Source of the DNA: Paeniglutamicibacter antarcticus
GTDB lineage: Bacteria; Actinomycetota; Actinomycetes; Actinomycetales; Micrococcaceae
Reading direction: 5' to 3'
DNA length: 64,000 bases
NCBI RefSeq assembly: GCF_900010755.1
Contig: NZ_CZJT01000110.1
Location: 141,126-205,125 of the forward strand
Below are positions 17,725-26,341 of the stretch, piece by piece. Made by a program: the position numbers and the translations under genes. The notes beneath the pieces are model-generated. The model searched no databases. It worked only from the letters and a program-made list of their open reading frames with translations, and was not told the DNA's origin. The stretch's first letter is position 1, and every line of letters begins with the position of its first letter.

Positions 17725-19215
17725 CTACTGCAGCGTGGCCGAAAGCCTTGCAACATTATCGATCCAGCGGCTCAGCGGTTTGCGGCTCTTCCACTGTTCC
17801 AGCGTCAGCTCCCGCGATTCGGCCCGATAGCTGTCATGGACCCTCATGAGTTCGGCAACCACCTCACGGCCAAGCAGCATCAAGGTGATTTCCAGGTTCA
17901 GGGAGAACGACCGCATGTCCATGTTTGAGGAACCCATCACCGCAAGCTCGTCATCCACCACAAAGCACTTGGAGTGCAGTACCTGCGGCGCCCGGTACCT
18001 GTAGATCCGCACCCCTGCCTTCAGCAGCGCCTCGTAGTAGGACTGTTGGGCATGGTGCACCAGGAACTGGTCGCCGCGTTCGCACACGAACAGCTCCACT
18101 GCCACCCCGCGTTGGGCGGCCGTGGTGATGGCATAGAGCAGTGAATCATCGGGGACGAAGTAAGGGCTGGTGATCGATAGCCGTTCGGTGGCCGAGTAGA
18201 TCAGCGTGTTGAACAGCCGCAGGTTGTTCTCCGATTCGAAACCGGGTCCGCTGGGCACCAACTGGCCGATGGCTTCGCCGGCATTCTGGGACTCGTTGAT
18301 CGAGCGTTCCACCTCGGCCAGGTCCTGCATCAGGTCATCGTCGCTTTCCTGCGACCAGTCGGTGGCAAAAACCACGTCGAGTCCCGAAACCAGTGGCCCG
18401 CGGACCTTGACCATGAGCTCGACCCACGTGCGGCCGCTCCGGTGTGCCGAGGCCCGCTTATAGCCGGGTTCAATCAGGTTCTGGCTTCCGGTGAACGCTA
18501 CCTGCCCGTCAACCACCACGATCTTGCGGTGGTTGCGCAGGTCCGGCCGGCGCCATTGGCGCTGGAAGGGTGCCAGCGGAAGCATGCGGCGCCATTGGAT
18601 TCCGGCTTGGGTCAGCCGCCGGGTCAATCCGAAGTACCCCTTCACGCGGATGGTCCCCAAGTGGTCGAACAGCACACGGACCTTGACTCCGCGTGAAACA
18701 GCCCGCTCCAAGGAGTCGAGTATCGGGCCCACATACGTGGGGTCATCACCCATGATGTAAAACTGCACGTGGACGTAGTGCCGGGCCCTGTCGATTTCCT
18801 GGCGCATCTGGTCAAAGGAGTCCGCATACCCGGTGATGAATTCAACCGCGTTGCCTTCCTGCAGTGGAAGGGCACCGAGGGACTTGTTCAGTGATACCGC
18901 CGAAAGCACCCACTCGGGCGCATCGGGAACCACGTCGTCCCCGATCATGTGCTGGGTGGCCTCAAGGATTGATTCATTCACCCGTTTCTGGCGCTCGATC
19001 CGCCGGCGGGAAAGCTTGGTGTTTGCAAAGAGCCAGTAGAGGATCAATCCCACAAAGGGGATGAAGAAGATGGCCAGAAGCCACGCCATGGCCGTGGTCG
19101 GGCGGCGGTTGCCAGGAACGATGCCGATCATCGTGATCCGGAGAGCCAACTCCACGGTCAGGGCAATCGACCACAGGGTGGCGCCAACAGCCAGCGCACT
19201 GCTGCCAAAATCCAT
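17725..19215 (-). CDS. cls: Cardiolipin synthase (phospholipase D family)
   Basis: 496 residues from the ATG at 19215, which has GGGAG 8 nt upstream. A GTG 27 nt further up is less likely. Two N-terminal TM helices (about 5-28 and 42-63) are followed by two HKD phospholipase-D motifs: NHRKIVVVDGQVAFTGSQN and LHSKCFVVDDELAVMGSSN. The enzyme condenses phosphatidylglycerol (or uses CDP-diacylglycerol) to form cardiolipin at the inner membrane face. Convergent with the peroxidase gene, divergent from pabC. Confidence 0.92.
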   Translation of the reverse strand: MDFGSSALAVGATLWSIALTVELALRITMIGIVPGNRRPTTAMAWLLAIFFIPFVGLILYWLFANTKLSRRRIERQKRVNESILEATQHMIGDDVVPDAPEWVLSAVSLNKSLGALPLQEGNAVEFITGYADSFDQMRQEIDRARHYVHVQFYIMGDDPTYVGPILDSLERAVSRGVKVRVLFDHLGTIRVKGYFGLTRRLTQAGIQWRRMLPLAPFQRQWRRPDLRNHRKIVVVDGQVAFTGSQNLIEPGYKRASAHRSGRTWVELMVKVRGPLVSGLDVVFATDWSQESDDDLMQDLAEVERSINESQNAGEAIGQLVPSGPGFESENNLRLFNTLIYSATERLSITSPYFVPDDSLLYAITTAAQRGVAVELFVCERGDQFLVHHAQQSYYEALLKAGVRIYRYRAPQVLHSKCFVVDDELAVMGSSNMDMRSFSLNLEITLMLLGREVVAELMRVHDSYRAESRELTLEQWKSRKPLSRWIDNVARLSATLQ

Positions 19216-19349
19216 TGCCGACTCCCGTCCAGAACCCCTCACGACCAGGCCTCCAGCCTACCGCCAGCTCCCCCTGGGCCCCGAGGCTCCCCCGTTCACC
19301 CACCGTGCGGCTTCACTCCCCTGCCGTTCCCGGCTGTAATCTGGTATCC

Positions 19350-20225
19350 ATGACTGCACTTGTGTTCTTGGACCTCGAATTCCCTGCCGGCCGCATTGCC
19401 GATGCCTCAACACCCCAGCTCTCGGTCTTGGACCAGGGCGTCACTCGTGGCGACGGGGTTTTTGAATCGGCACTTTACACAGGTTCGGTGGTCCGCAAGA
19501 TCGATGCCCACTTGGCCCGCCTGCGCGTCTCGGCCGAGACCTGCGACTTGGATATCCCCGGCGAGGATGCATGGCGTGCTGCCATTGCCACGGCGGTTCA
19601 GTCATTTGATGCAAGCACCCCGCGCGATGAAGCTGTCGTCAAGCTCATTGCCACCCGTGGAACCGAAGGCACCGGCCACGGGACCTGCTGGGTCACCGTC
19701 TCCCCGGCTCCCGAACTCGGCCGGACACAGCGAGAGAGCGGAATCAGCGTGATCCTGCTGGACCGTGGCTACGACTCGACGGTCGCCGAACGTTCGCCGT
19801 GGCTGTTGATGGGCGCCAAGACGCTTTCCTACGCGGTGAACATGGCTGCCTTGCGCCACGCGAAGAAGAACGATGCCGACGATGTCATTTTCACCTCGAG
19901 CGACGGCATCGTTTTGGAGGGCCCGACCTCCACGGTGCTGCTTGCCCTCCGAGACGGGGACGTGAAGCGGCTGATCACCCCGACCTTGGAGACCGGCATC
20001 CTGCCGGGCACCACGCAGGGCGCCATCTTCGATGCTGCCAAGGCCGCCGGCTGGGAACTGGGTTACGGCCCGCTGACCCCCGAGCACCTCATGGATGCCG
20101 AAGGCGTCTGGTTGGTTTCGAGCATTCGCCTGCTGACACCCGTGAATTCGATTGACGGAGTCGCGATTGCCCGGGATGCAGAACTGCACGCCGAACTCAC
20201 CTCCATGGTCAACGCCATCGGCTAA
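19350..20225 (+). CDS. pabC: Aminodeoxychorismate lyase (class IV PLP enzyme)
   Basis: 291 residues. Fold type IV PLP enzyme: substrate-side motif SVLDQGVTRGDGVFES, PLP lysine in GAKTLSYAVNMAALRHAK, and the phosphate-binding region DGIVLEGPTSTVLL with LETGILPGTT. It most resembles 4-amino-4-deoxychorismate lyase, giving p-aminobenzoate and pyruvate for folate. A branched-chain or D-amino-acid aminotransferase cannot be excluded from motifs alone. The pabB fusion gene 2.2 kb upstream supports the folate role. Confidence 0.85.
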   Translation: MTALVFLDLEFPAGRIADASTPQLSVLDQGVTRGDGVFESALYTGSVVRKIDAHLARLRVSAETCDLDIPGEDAWRAAIATAVQSFDASTPRDEAVVKLIATRGTEGTGHGTCWVTVSPAPELGRTQRESGISVILLDRGYDSTVAERSPWLLMGAKTLSYAVNMAALRHAKKNDADDVIFTSSDGIVLEGPTSTVLLALRDGDVKRLITPTLETGILPGTTQGAIFDAAKAAGWELGYGPLTPEHLMDAEGVWLVSSIRLLTPVNSIDGVAIARDAELHAELTSMVNAIG

Positions 20226-20323
20226 CTCCTGCTCGGCAATCTGGCCAGCAGCAGCGTGGGTGCCATTCATCGCACCCACGGGAAAACTTCGAACACCATC
20301 TCGTACCAGATCCAAGGAATCCA

Positions 20324-20824
20324 ATGCCGTTGAACAAGAAAACACTCAAAGACGACGGGTTCGCCGGATTCCGGCCCATCAGGTCCCTTGAAATCAACAG
20401 GATTCCACAACACCAGGGGATCTTCGTGGTGCTGCGGCCCGCTGGTTTTGAACCGCGTTTCCTCGCCAAAAGCACTGCAGGGGTTTTCAAGAAGAAGAAC
20501 CCCTCGTTGCCGCAGGCGGGGCTTGAGGCCGAATGGGTGGCTGACGCTGAGGTCCTGTACGTCGGCAAGGCCAGCCCCGGAAGCAAGGGAAACCGCGGGC
20601 TTCGTCGCCAAATCCAGGAATTTGTGGATTTCGGAAACGGCAGGCCGCCCGGCCACTGGGATGGCCGGCTCATCTGGCAACTGGTGGAGGCAGGGGCCCT
20701 TCTGGTGGCATGGAAGGAACTGCCCGCGGAGGAACTGAATGCTGCCCAGGCGAACTACCATGCGCAATTCCGCCAAGAACACGACAAGTTGCCGTTCGCC
20801 AATCTGGTCCAGGCCCGAGCCTAA
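20324..20824 (+). CDS. GIY-YIG-like single-domain protein
   Basis: 166 residues. It shows GIFVVL at about 32 and LYVGKASPGSKGNRGLRRQI at about 77, resembling the GIY...YIG core and the following conserved Arg of GIY-YIG nucleases. A later EAGALLVAWKEL contains a glutamate that could be the metal ligand. No other domain is fused, so it is not UvrC or a homing enzyme of known type. AAGGA lies 5 nt before the ATG. Assignment is tentative; it may be a catalytically weak or non-nuclease relative. Confidence 0.55.
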   Translation: MPLNKKTLKDDGFAGFRPIRSLEINRIPQHQGIFVVLRPAGFEPRFLAKSTAGVFKKKNPSLPQAGLEAEWVADAEVLYVGKASPGSKGNRGLRRQIQEFVDFGNGRPPGHWDGRLIWQLVEAGALLVAWKELPAEELNAAQANYHAQFRQEHDKLPFANLVQARA

Positions 20825-20851
20825 GAATTCCTGAGGGAGCATCAACCGCAG

Positions 20852-21337
20852 ATGGGTGACTCGACCGGTGAAAACACCAGAAATGATTTCATGGTGGTTC
20901 CTGCCTCATATGTTTTTCTGCTGCGCGGGAGCAAGGTTTTGTTGCAGCTGCGGCAAAACACAGGGTTCATGGACGGCCACTGGGCCTGCGCTGCTGCGGG
21001 CCATGTGGAATCCGGCGAATCGGCACTCCAAGCCGCGGTGCGTGAATCCGAGGAAGAAATCGGTATCTTGCTGACCCCGGATTCGCTCACCGCGTTGACA
21101 GCCCTTCATCGGACCAACGGCGGGGCCAGGGTGCTGGATCAGCGCGTGGACTTCTTCTTTTCCTGTACCCAATGGGATGGCGAACCACGTGTCCGGGAGC
21201 CAGAAAAATGCGCCGCCTTGCAATGGTTTGAGCTGGACCAACTCCCCGAGCTCATGCCCGCCCATGAACGCCATGTGCTCGAACGTTTCATTACCGGAAT
21301 GCTCAGCCCGATCGAATCGTTCGGGTTCGATCGCTAG
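20852..21337 (+). CDS. Nudix hydrolase
   Basis: 161 residues. The Nudix box is complete (G-H-V-E-S-G-E with REsEEEIGI), so it hydrolyses a nucleoside diphosphate linked to another moiety, with divalent metal. Substrate not predictable. RBS-like GAGGGAG 11 nt before the ATG. An internal ATG at 20891 (MVVPASYVF) is an alternative start. It lies 27 bp after the GIY-YIG-like gene and is probably co-transcribed with it. A bidirectional hairpin follows. Confidence 0.88.
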   Translation: MGDSTGENTRNDFMVVPASYVFLLRGSKVLLQLRQNTGFMDGHWACAAAGHVESGESALQAAVRESEEEIGILLTPDSLTALTALHRTNGGARVLDQRVDFFFSCTQWDGEPRVREPEKCAALQWFELDQLPELMPAHERHVLERFITGMLSPIESFGFDR

Positions 21338-21357
21338 TTCTTGTTGTTCAAACGTGT

Positions 21358-21402
21358 CTGGGTGGATCACCGTCGGGCAGCGCCCGGCACCAATCCACCC
21401 AG
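21358..21402. terminator. Bidirectional hairpin between Nudix gene and ECF transporter gene
   Basis: 10-bp outer stem (21358-21367 with 21393-21402) with an inner CGGGC/GCCCG hairpin, sitting between two convergent genes. No long U-run. Confidence 0.65.
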
Positions 21403-21420
21403 TCAAGAACCAGTGATCCG

Positions 21421-23781
21421 TTAGCCCCAGACCAGGTTCCAGGTTCCGGCAAATACAGCACCGAGCACCGCACCGGTCGCGAGCGTCAGACCGAAAAGCA
21501 CAATCCAAAGATCCCGGGCGGTAAAGACCGAATCGCGCACCCACGTCCGACCCGAGGTCCCAAACCCCTTGGCTTCCATGGTCACCGCAAGCCGTGAGGC
21601 CCTCCGGATAGCCTGAACCAACAGCCCGAAGACCTGTCCCAGATTCGCTTGGACACGTTGGACCAATGAACCGCGGCTTCCCACTCCCCTGGCCCTGCGA
21701 GCCATGCCCAGGGTCGTCCATTCCTCGATCAGCAATCCCAGCAGGCGCATGCCGGCCAGTGCACCGAGCACGAAACGGTGTGGCAACTTTGCTTTTTGCG
21801 CCAAGGCATTGGCAAGGTCTGTCGGGTCGGTGGTGAACAGGATCAGCACCGCCGGCACCGCGACGGCAAAGGCACGCAATCCGGTTGCGGCGCCGGCTGC
21901 GACCGAACCCTCGGTGATGGTGAAGAGCCCGAGGTTCAACAGCACAGCACCGGAATCGTTGCCCACCAGGGCAGTACCCCAGGCAGCCAAGAGCGCCGCA
22001 ACCACAAGCGGCCAGGCCCGTGTGAAGAAGCGCCCAAGCGACAAGCCTGCAAGCGGCAGGACCAGCACGGTCACCAGCACAACGAGGCCGCTGCTGACCC
22101 AGTCCATGCTTGCCACCAAGGGAATGGTGGCAAGGCCCACGGCGAGCATCTTCGCCAACGGGTTCGCGCGTCCCAGGAAGCTGGAACCGCCACGGGCATC
22201 GGCCTCGAGCAAGCCCACCCTGGCATCGGCCGCTGCTGTGCCCTGCGGTTCTGCGCTCATGAAGAATTCTTCGGCGCCCAAGGCCTTGGCGAAGTCTTGA
22301 TCGTGAGTGACGGCAATGATTGCCGTGCCGTGGGCTAGTTCCTCGCGCAGCAACAAGGCGAGTTCCCGCCAGGTATTTGCGTCTTGGCCAAAGGTCGGCT
22401 CATCAAGGATCAGCACCGACGGGCTGGAAGCCAAAATGGTGGCCACTGACAAGCGCCGCTTTTCGCCTCCGGAGAGGGTGAAGGGATTGGCCTCGGCCAG
22501 GTGTTCGAGCCTCAGCCTGTGCAAAAGCTCATTGACCCGTTCCTCAATGGCTTCGGGTTCAAAGAACTGCTCCTTGGTTCCTGGCTTCATGGCATGCCGG
22601 GGCCCAAAGGCAAGTTCCTCGCGGACCGTTGCCGCCACGAATTGGTGCTCCGGTTCCTGGAAAACCGAACCAATGCGTCCAACGAGTTCCGCGGCCCGCC
22701 ACGTGTAGGGACGTGTTTCGTCCCCATCGACGAGCTCCCCGGTTGCGGCCACGCGGCCCGAGACTTCGGGCAGCAGGCCACCTAAGGTCAAGGCAAACGT
22801 TGATTTCCCGGCACCGTTCGCTCCCCGGACACACCATGCCCCGCCGCCGGTGACCGTGAGGTCAAGGTTCTTCGCGGCAATCCGCCCGTTCTTCGTCCGG
22901 GCAACGGCTAGATCCTTGGCCAGCATAAGGGCAGGTCCCTTGGCGGGATCGATCGCCGCCATCCCGACAAGCGGGCTGTATCCTGGCACCCAAACCCCTG
23001 CGTTGATGAGTTCATCGCGTACAGGTCCTGGGGCAAACAGCGATTGCGGGGATCCATCGTGTGCAACTCCCCCGCCGGGCTCAAGGACGATGACCCTGTC
23101 CATATGCTGGGCCCACGCTTCGAGTCGGTGTTCAACGATCACAAGCGTTGCCCCCGTGGAATCAAGCGCGTTGATGACGGCATCACGAACCTCGAGCACG
23201 CCTGCAGGGTCCAGGTTTGCCGTTGGTTCATCTAGCAGTACCAACCCGGGTCCCATGGCAAGGATCCCTGCCAGCGCGAGGCGTTGCTTTTGGCCGCCAG
23301 AGAGCGCACCTGTTGGATGGTCCAATGCGACATCCAACCCAACTGCGTCAAGGGCTTCAATGATCCTGCGCTGAATCTCCAGTGGCGGAACCGATAAATT
23401 CTCGGCGCCAAAGGCCACGTCATCACCGACTCGGGCCTGCACCACCTGGGTTTCAGGGTCCTGTTGCATGAGCCCCACCATGCCGTTCGCCTCGGCGACG
23501 GGACGTCCGTCAAGGCACAGTTCACCCGATGAGTAAGCCTCGTCGTCCTCATGCAAGACCCCGGCCAGTGCGTACAGAAGCGTGGATTTTCCGGCACCAG
23601 AAGCACCCGCTAACAGCACCCGCTGTCCGGCAGGTATTTCAAGGTCCAGTCCTTGTAGTGCCGGAGCTGAACGGTCTGCGTGTCTCCAGCCCCAATTTTT
23701 GGCGGTTACCGACACTGGCTTGCCGAATGCGTGGGTTTCCGGGGAACCCGCTTCGAGCTTCAGTGTTGAACGCGTGTCCAT
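21421..23781 (-). CDS. ykoD: Fused ECF transporter: two ATPases plus transmembrane EcfT (YkoD-YkoC type)
   Basis: 786 residues from ATG 23781; earlier in-frame starts lie inside ykoE. ATPase 1 has GASGAGKSTL, LSGGQKQRLALAG and LVLLDEPTANLD. ATPase 2 has GANGAGKSTF, LSGGEKRRLSVA and LILDEPTFGQD. From about residue 545 the chain continues as an EcfT-like membrane domain with about six hydrophobic segments and the coupling motif MARRARGVGSRG. EcfT and both EcfA subunits are usually separate, so three subunits are in one chain here. With YkoE and the TPP riboswitch upstream it should import thiamine or a pyrimidine precursor. Confidence 0.9.
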   Translation of the reverse strand: MDTRSTLKLEAGSPETHAFGKPVSVTAKNWGWRHADRSAPALQGLDLEIPAGQRVLLAGASGAGKSTLLYALAGVLHEDDEAYSSGELCLDGRPVAEANGMVGLMQQDPETQVVQARVGDDVAFGAENLSVPPLEIQRRIIEALDAVGLDVALDHPTGALSGGQKQRLALAGILAMGPGLVLLDEPTANLDPAGVLEVRDAVINALDSTGATLVIVEHRLEAWAQHMDRVIVLEPGGGVAHDGSPQSLFAPGPVRDELINAGVWVPGYSPLVGMAAIDPAKGPALMLAKDLAVARTKNGRIAAKNLDLTVTGGGAWCVRGANGAGKSTFALTLGGLLPEVSGRVAATGELVDGDETRPYTWRAAELVGRIGSVFQEPEHQFVAATVREELAFGPRHAMKPGTKEQFFEPEAIEERVNELLHRLRLEHLAEANPFTLSGGEKRRLSVATILASSPSVLILDEPTFGQDANTWRELALLLREELAHGTAIIAVTHDQDFAKALGAEEFFMSAEPQGTAAADARVGLLEADARGGSSFLGRANPLAKMLAVGLATIPLVASMDWVSSGLVVLVTVLVLPLAGLSLGRFFTRAWPLVVAALLAAWGTALVGNDSGAVLLNLGLFTITEGSVAAGAATGLRAFAVAVPAVLILFTTDPTDLANALAQKAKLPHRFVLGALAGMRLLGLLIEEWTTLGMARRARGVGSRGSLVQRVQANLGQVFGLLVQAIRRASRLAVTMEAKGFGTSGRTWVRDSVFTARDLWIVLFGLTLATGAVLGAVFAGTWNLVWG

Positions 23782-23801
23782 GCTCTTCTCGTCCCTTGTA
23801 C

Positions 23802-24434
23802 CTAGCGGAACTTCGGTTCGACTGCGGCCTTGCGGCTGGCCAACGCGCTCAAGGCGCCGGTCTTCGCCAACGCGCGGGTGGCGAAGTAGGACAGCAACCC
23901 TGCAATGACCAAACCGGAGACCGTCATGAATCCAACGTAGGCAATCTGCATGCCCATGGTGTATTCGGGGAACCAACGGAAGATAAAGGCATCATTGATG
24001 CCTCCAAAGAGCCCCGCCACAGTGCCGGCAAGCAAGGCGACCGGCAGGTTCCAGCGGCGGTAACGGAACCCGGCAAAGACCAGTTCGGCACCCAAACCCT
24101 GAATCAACCCGGAAGCAAAAACAGTCATGCCGAACTCGGATCCAAGCAATGAGCTCACGGTGGCGGCGACAAGCTCGCAGAAGATCGCGGCACCTGGCTT
24201 GCGGATGATCAGCGCCCCCAACACGGCCGGGAAAAGCCACATCCCTGCCATGAGGGCCGATGAGGGTGGGAAAGCAATGAAGAGGAAATCCAGTACATGG
24301 TGGGCGCTGTTCCAAGCCCAGAAGATGACACCCGATGACACAGCAATGACTGCGGCGACGACGATGTCGACGACGCGCCAGTTGGAGTTCTTGGGTGTTG
24401 TGTTGTTGTGGCCTCGGCCGGTGATGGTAACCAT
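23802..24434 (-). CDS. ykoE: ECF substrate-binding membrane protein YkoE
   Basis: 210 residues from ATG 24434, which has AAGGAGG 9 nt upstream. The ATG 24 nt earlier contains that ribosome site and is rejected. Five to six TM segments. RVVDIVVAAVIAVSSGVIFWAW and LVAATVSSLLGSEFG fit the YkoE S-component family, which binds a thiamine-related ligand, probably hydroxymethylpyrimidine or its precursor. It lies 20 nt before the fused ATPase/EcfT gene and directly after a TPP riboswitch. Confidence 0.9.
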   Translation of the reverse strand: MVTITGRGHNNTTPKNSNWRVVDIVVAAVIAVSSGVIFWAWNSAHHVLDFLFIAFPPSSALMAGMWLFPAVLGALIIRKPGAAIFCELVAATVSSLLGSEFGMTVFASGLIQGLGAELVFAGFRYRRWNLPVALLAGTVAGLFGGINDAFIFRWFPEYTMGMQIAYVGFMTVSGLVIAGLLSYFATRALAKTGALSALASRKAAVEPKFR

Positions 24435-24487
24435 CGTGATGATCCTCCTTGGATTCAAGGAGGGGAGGGGAACGCATGATGCGCACC

Positions 24488-24596
24488 CCTGAGAACTCGA
24501 CTTCCTTCGCCGGTACTAGCCGGAGCAGGTTCGAGGGTCTGCGGTGTTCCGCACTCTCAGCGCCCGTTCACGGTCTAAACCGTACGGCGCTCCCCT
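24488..24596 (-). promoter_or_regulatory. TPP riboswitch (THI element)
   Basis: On the minus strand the conserved CTGAGAGTG (24552-24560) and the second half ACCTGCTCCGG...CCGGCGAAGGAAG (24501-24530) appear in the right order, between P1-forming ends GGGGAGC and the late TCTCAGG. It lies about 55 nt upstream of ykoE. TPP binding should reduce ykoE and transporter expression, probably by hiding the ribosome site, as no terminator stem is evident. Confidence 0.93.
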
Positions 24597-24677
24597 GTCG
24601 TGATTTGTTTCAGTCATGCCATGCTACCTCAGGCTATGCTGGGGCACGTACAGTTGCAGCAATATTTGGGAGTGCCC

Positions 24678-24938
24678 GTGAACAGCTTAATGAAACTACT
24701 TGGCCCAGCAATTTCAATCGCGGCCGGGTTCTTTGGCGGAAAAATCATTGACAAGGTGTGGATTGGGTTCACCGGGCAACAGCCGCCCAAGCACGGAAAC
24801 AAGGAAGCCCAAGCCGAGGCCACGATGCGCCAGGTGATTGGTTTTGCCGTGCTTTCTGCGATCACTGCGGCGTTGATCCAGGTGTTCACCGACCGTGCCA
24901 CCCAAAAAGCGATTGCGAAGTTCACCAAGAACCCGTAA
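24678..24938 (+). CDS. DUF4235 family membrane protein
   Basis: 86 residues from GTG 24678, with GGGAG 5 nt upstream; a GTG two codons earlier is also possible. Two hydrophobic segments (ISIAAGFFGGKIIDKVWIGFTG; VIGFAVLSAITAALIQVFTD) separated by a PPKHGNKEAQ loop and a C-terminal ATQKAIAKFTKNP match the actinobacterial DUF4235 family. Function unknown. It is divergent from the TPP riboswitch, with the promoter in the short intergenic space. Confidence 0.82.
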   Translation: MNSLMKLLGPAISIAAGFFGGKIIDKVWIGFTGQQPPKHGNKEAQAEATMRQVIGFAVLSAITAALIQVFTDRATQKAIAKFTKNP

Positions 24939-24979
24939 CCCGAAAATACCCAGGACCCGAGGAATTTCCGCGGGACAAA

Positions 24980-25020
24980 GTAATCCCCACCGGAGAATCA
25001 ATGATTCCGGTGGGGATTAC
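24980..25020. terminator. Bidirectional hairpin between DUF4235 gene and Mrp operon end
   Basis: 15-bp perfect arms (24980-24994 with 25006-25020) plus a possible inner AATCA/TGATT extension, located between convergent transcription units. No U-run, so efficiency is uncertain. Confidence 0.7.
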
Positions 25021-25047
25021 GTGTAAGGCCTATGTTGCGACCCGGTA

Positions 25048-25455
25048 TCAGTCGATGAAATCGGTGCGGTTTGAACCAGGCTTCTGCCCGTGCGCTGTGT
25101 TTTCGCGATTGGCAGCCTCTTCAACCACCAGCGCCAGCTCATCGGCGACCAGGGTGACGCGCTTGAGGTGGCGGGTGCGGTAGCCGGCACGGCCCACCAT
25201 GTGGGCGGATACCGGTGCCGTGAGCAACTGGACAATCCAGGCCAGCAGCAGGACCGGGATAACGGCCCAGCTACGCAGTTCCAAGCCGAGCGCGCTGAGC
25301 AACAGGAAGAGCCCGAGCACCTGCGGCTTGGTGGCCGCGTGCATGCGTGAGAGCAAATCAGGGAAGCGGAGCATGCCAATGCCCGCTGCCAGGGACATCA
25401 GGCAGCCCAGGATCATGAAGGTCCCGGCAACAATGTCAATCATCGTGTCAAGCAT
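25048..25455 (-). CDS. mnhG: Na+/H+ antiporter subunit MnhG (MrpG)
   Basis: 135 residues with three TM helices. MLRFPDLLSRMHAATKPQ is the hallmark MrpG sequence. The hydrophilic C-terminal tail of about 45 residues is longer than in the minimal family. Last gene of the six-cistron Mrp operon; its start touches the end of mnhF. Subunit of the large hetero-oligomeric sodium/proton antiporter used for pH and Na+ homeostasis. Confidence 0.92.
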   Translation of the reverse strand: MLDTMIDIVAGTFMILGCLMSLAAGIGMLRFPDLLSRMHAATKPQVLGLFLLLSALGLELRSWAVIPVLLLAWIVQLLTAPVSAHMVGRAGYRTRHLKRVTLVADELALVVEEAANRENTAHGQKPGSNRTDFID

Positions 25456-25718
25456 CAGGCGTTCCTCCGATCGGTAACATAACGGGAAACCGTCACGGAG
25501 CCAACGAAGCCAACCAGGCAGGCAAGCACCACAAACATCAGGTTGTTGGTGTGCCGGTTTACCGTCATCTCAATGCACAGGGCAGCCGAAACAATCAGCA
25601 ACAGCACATCGGTGGCAATGACCCGCTCAAGGATGGAAGGACCCTTGACCAAGCGGATCAGGGCCAGGAAAGCGGAGATCGAAAGAATGGTCGCGCAAAT
25701 CCAGAGAACTACGTTCAT
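25455..25718 (-). CDS. mnhF: Na+/H+ antiporter subunit MnhF (MrpF)
   Basis: 87 residues, three TM helices. RLVKGPSILERVIATDVL is the conserved MrpF motif with the charged residues in TM1-TM2. Its last base meets the mnhG start and its ATG overlaps the mnhE stop, so translation is coupled. Confidence 0.93.
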   Translation of the reverse strand: MNVVLWICATILSISAFLALIRLVKGPSILERVIATDVLLLIVSAALCIEMTVNRHTNNLMFVVLACLVGFVGSVTVSRYVTDRRNA

Positions 25719-26341
25719 GGTGTGCCTTCCTCGCCGGCGTCTGCGGCCCGTGCCGCGGTCTTGGTTTCCGCATTCAAGGCGGCAAGTTCTTCCTTGCTGC
25801 CCATCATGCGGATCAGCCTGGCCTCGATGTCCAGCACGTCGGCGCGCGCCTTGTCCACCCCGGCTTGGTCATTGACGTTGAGCACGTGCAGGTACAACGT
25901 GGAGGAGCGCCTGTCCACCTCCACGACGAAGGAACCCGGCACGAGTGTCAGCACATGGCCCACCGCAGTGACCAACAGGTCGGATTCGGTGCGCAACGAC
26001 ACGGTGATCACCGCGCTCTTGGTCTTCGGCCCGCGGAACACAGCAAGGTACATGACCTCGAAGCTTGCCAGCACCACATCCCACAGGAACTTGAAGGCGA
26101 AGAGCACCGCCAGCCGCACGTTGAAGCGGCCGGACAGGATCACCGGTGGCAGCTGAAACAGATTGACCACCAGCAGCGAGAGGACCAGCCCGAAGACCAG
26201 GTTTCCCGGGGAGAAATCCTGCCACAGGGCTCCCCAGACCAGCACCATCCACACCAGCAGCGGCAATTCCTGGCGCAGGGTGGCGCGTTGGCGCTGGCCG
26301 CTTTCGTTCTTGGCATCGCTCAGGCGTTGCTGCGGGCTCAT
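25715..26341 (-). CDS. mnhE: Na+/H+ antiporter subunit MnhE (MrpE)
   Basis: 208 residues. Membrane part at about 25-75 (LPLLVWMVLVWGALWQDFSPGNL) and the MrpE motif in VVEVDRRSSTLYLHVLNV. The C-terminal 45 residues are charged. Overlaps mnhF and mnhD by 4 nt each. Confidence 0.92.
   Translation of the reverse strand: MSPQQRLSDAKNESGQRQRATLRQELPLLVWMVLVWGALWQDFSPGNLVFGLVLSLLVVNLFQLPPVILSGRFNVRLAVLFAFKFLWDVVLASFEVMYLAVFRGPKTKSAVITVSLRTESDLLVTAVGHVLTLVPGSFVVEVDRRSSTLYLHVLNVNDQAGVDKARADVLDIEARLIRMMGSKEELAALNAETKTAARAADAGEEGTP

Noticed and set aside
23782..23976. N-terminal extension of the ECF fusion protein to 23976
   Set aside because: It lies inside ykoE in another frame and is low-quality sequence. 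The ATG at 23781 begins 20 nt after ykoE.
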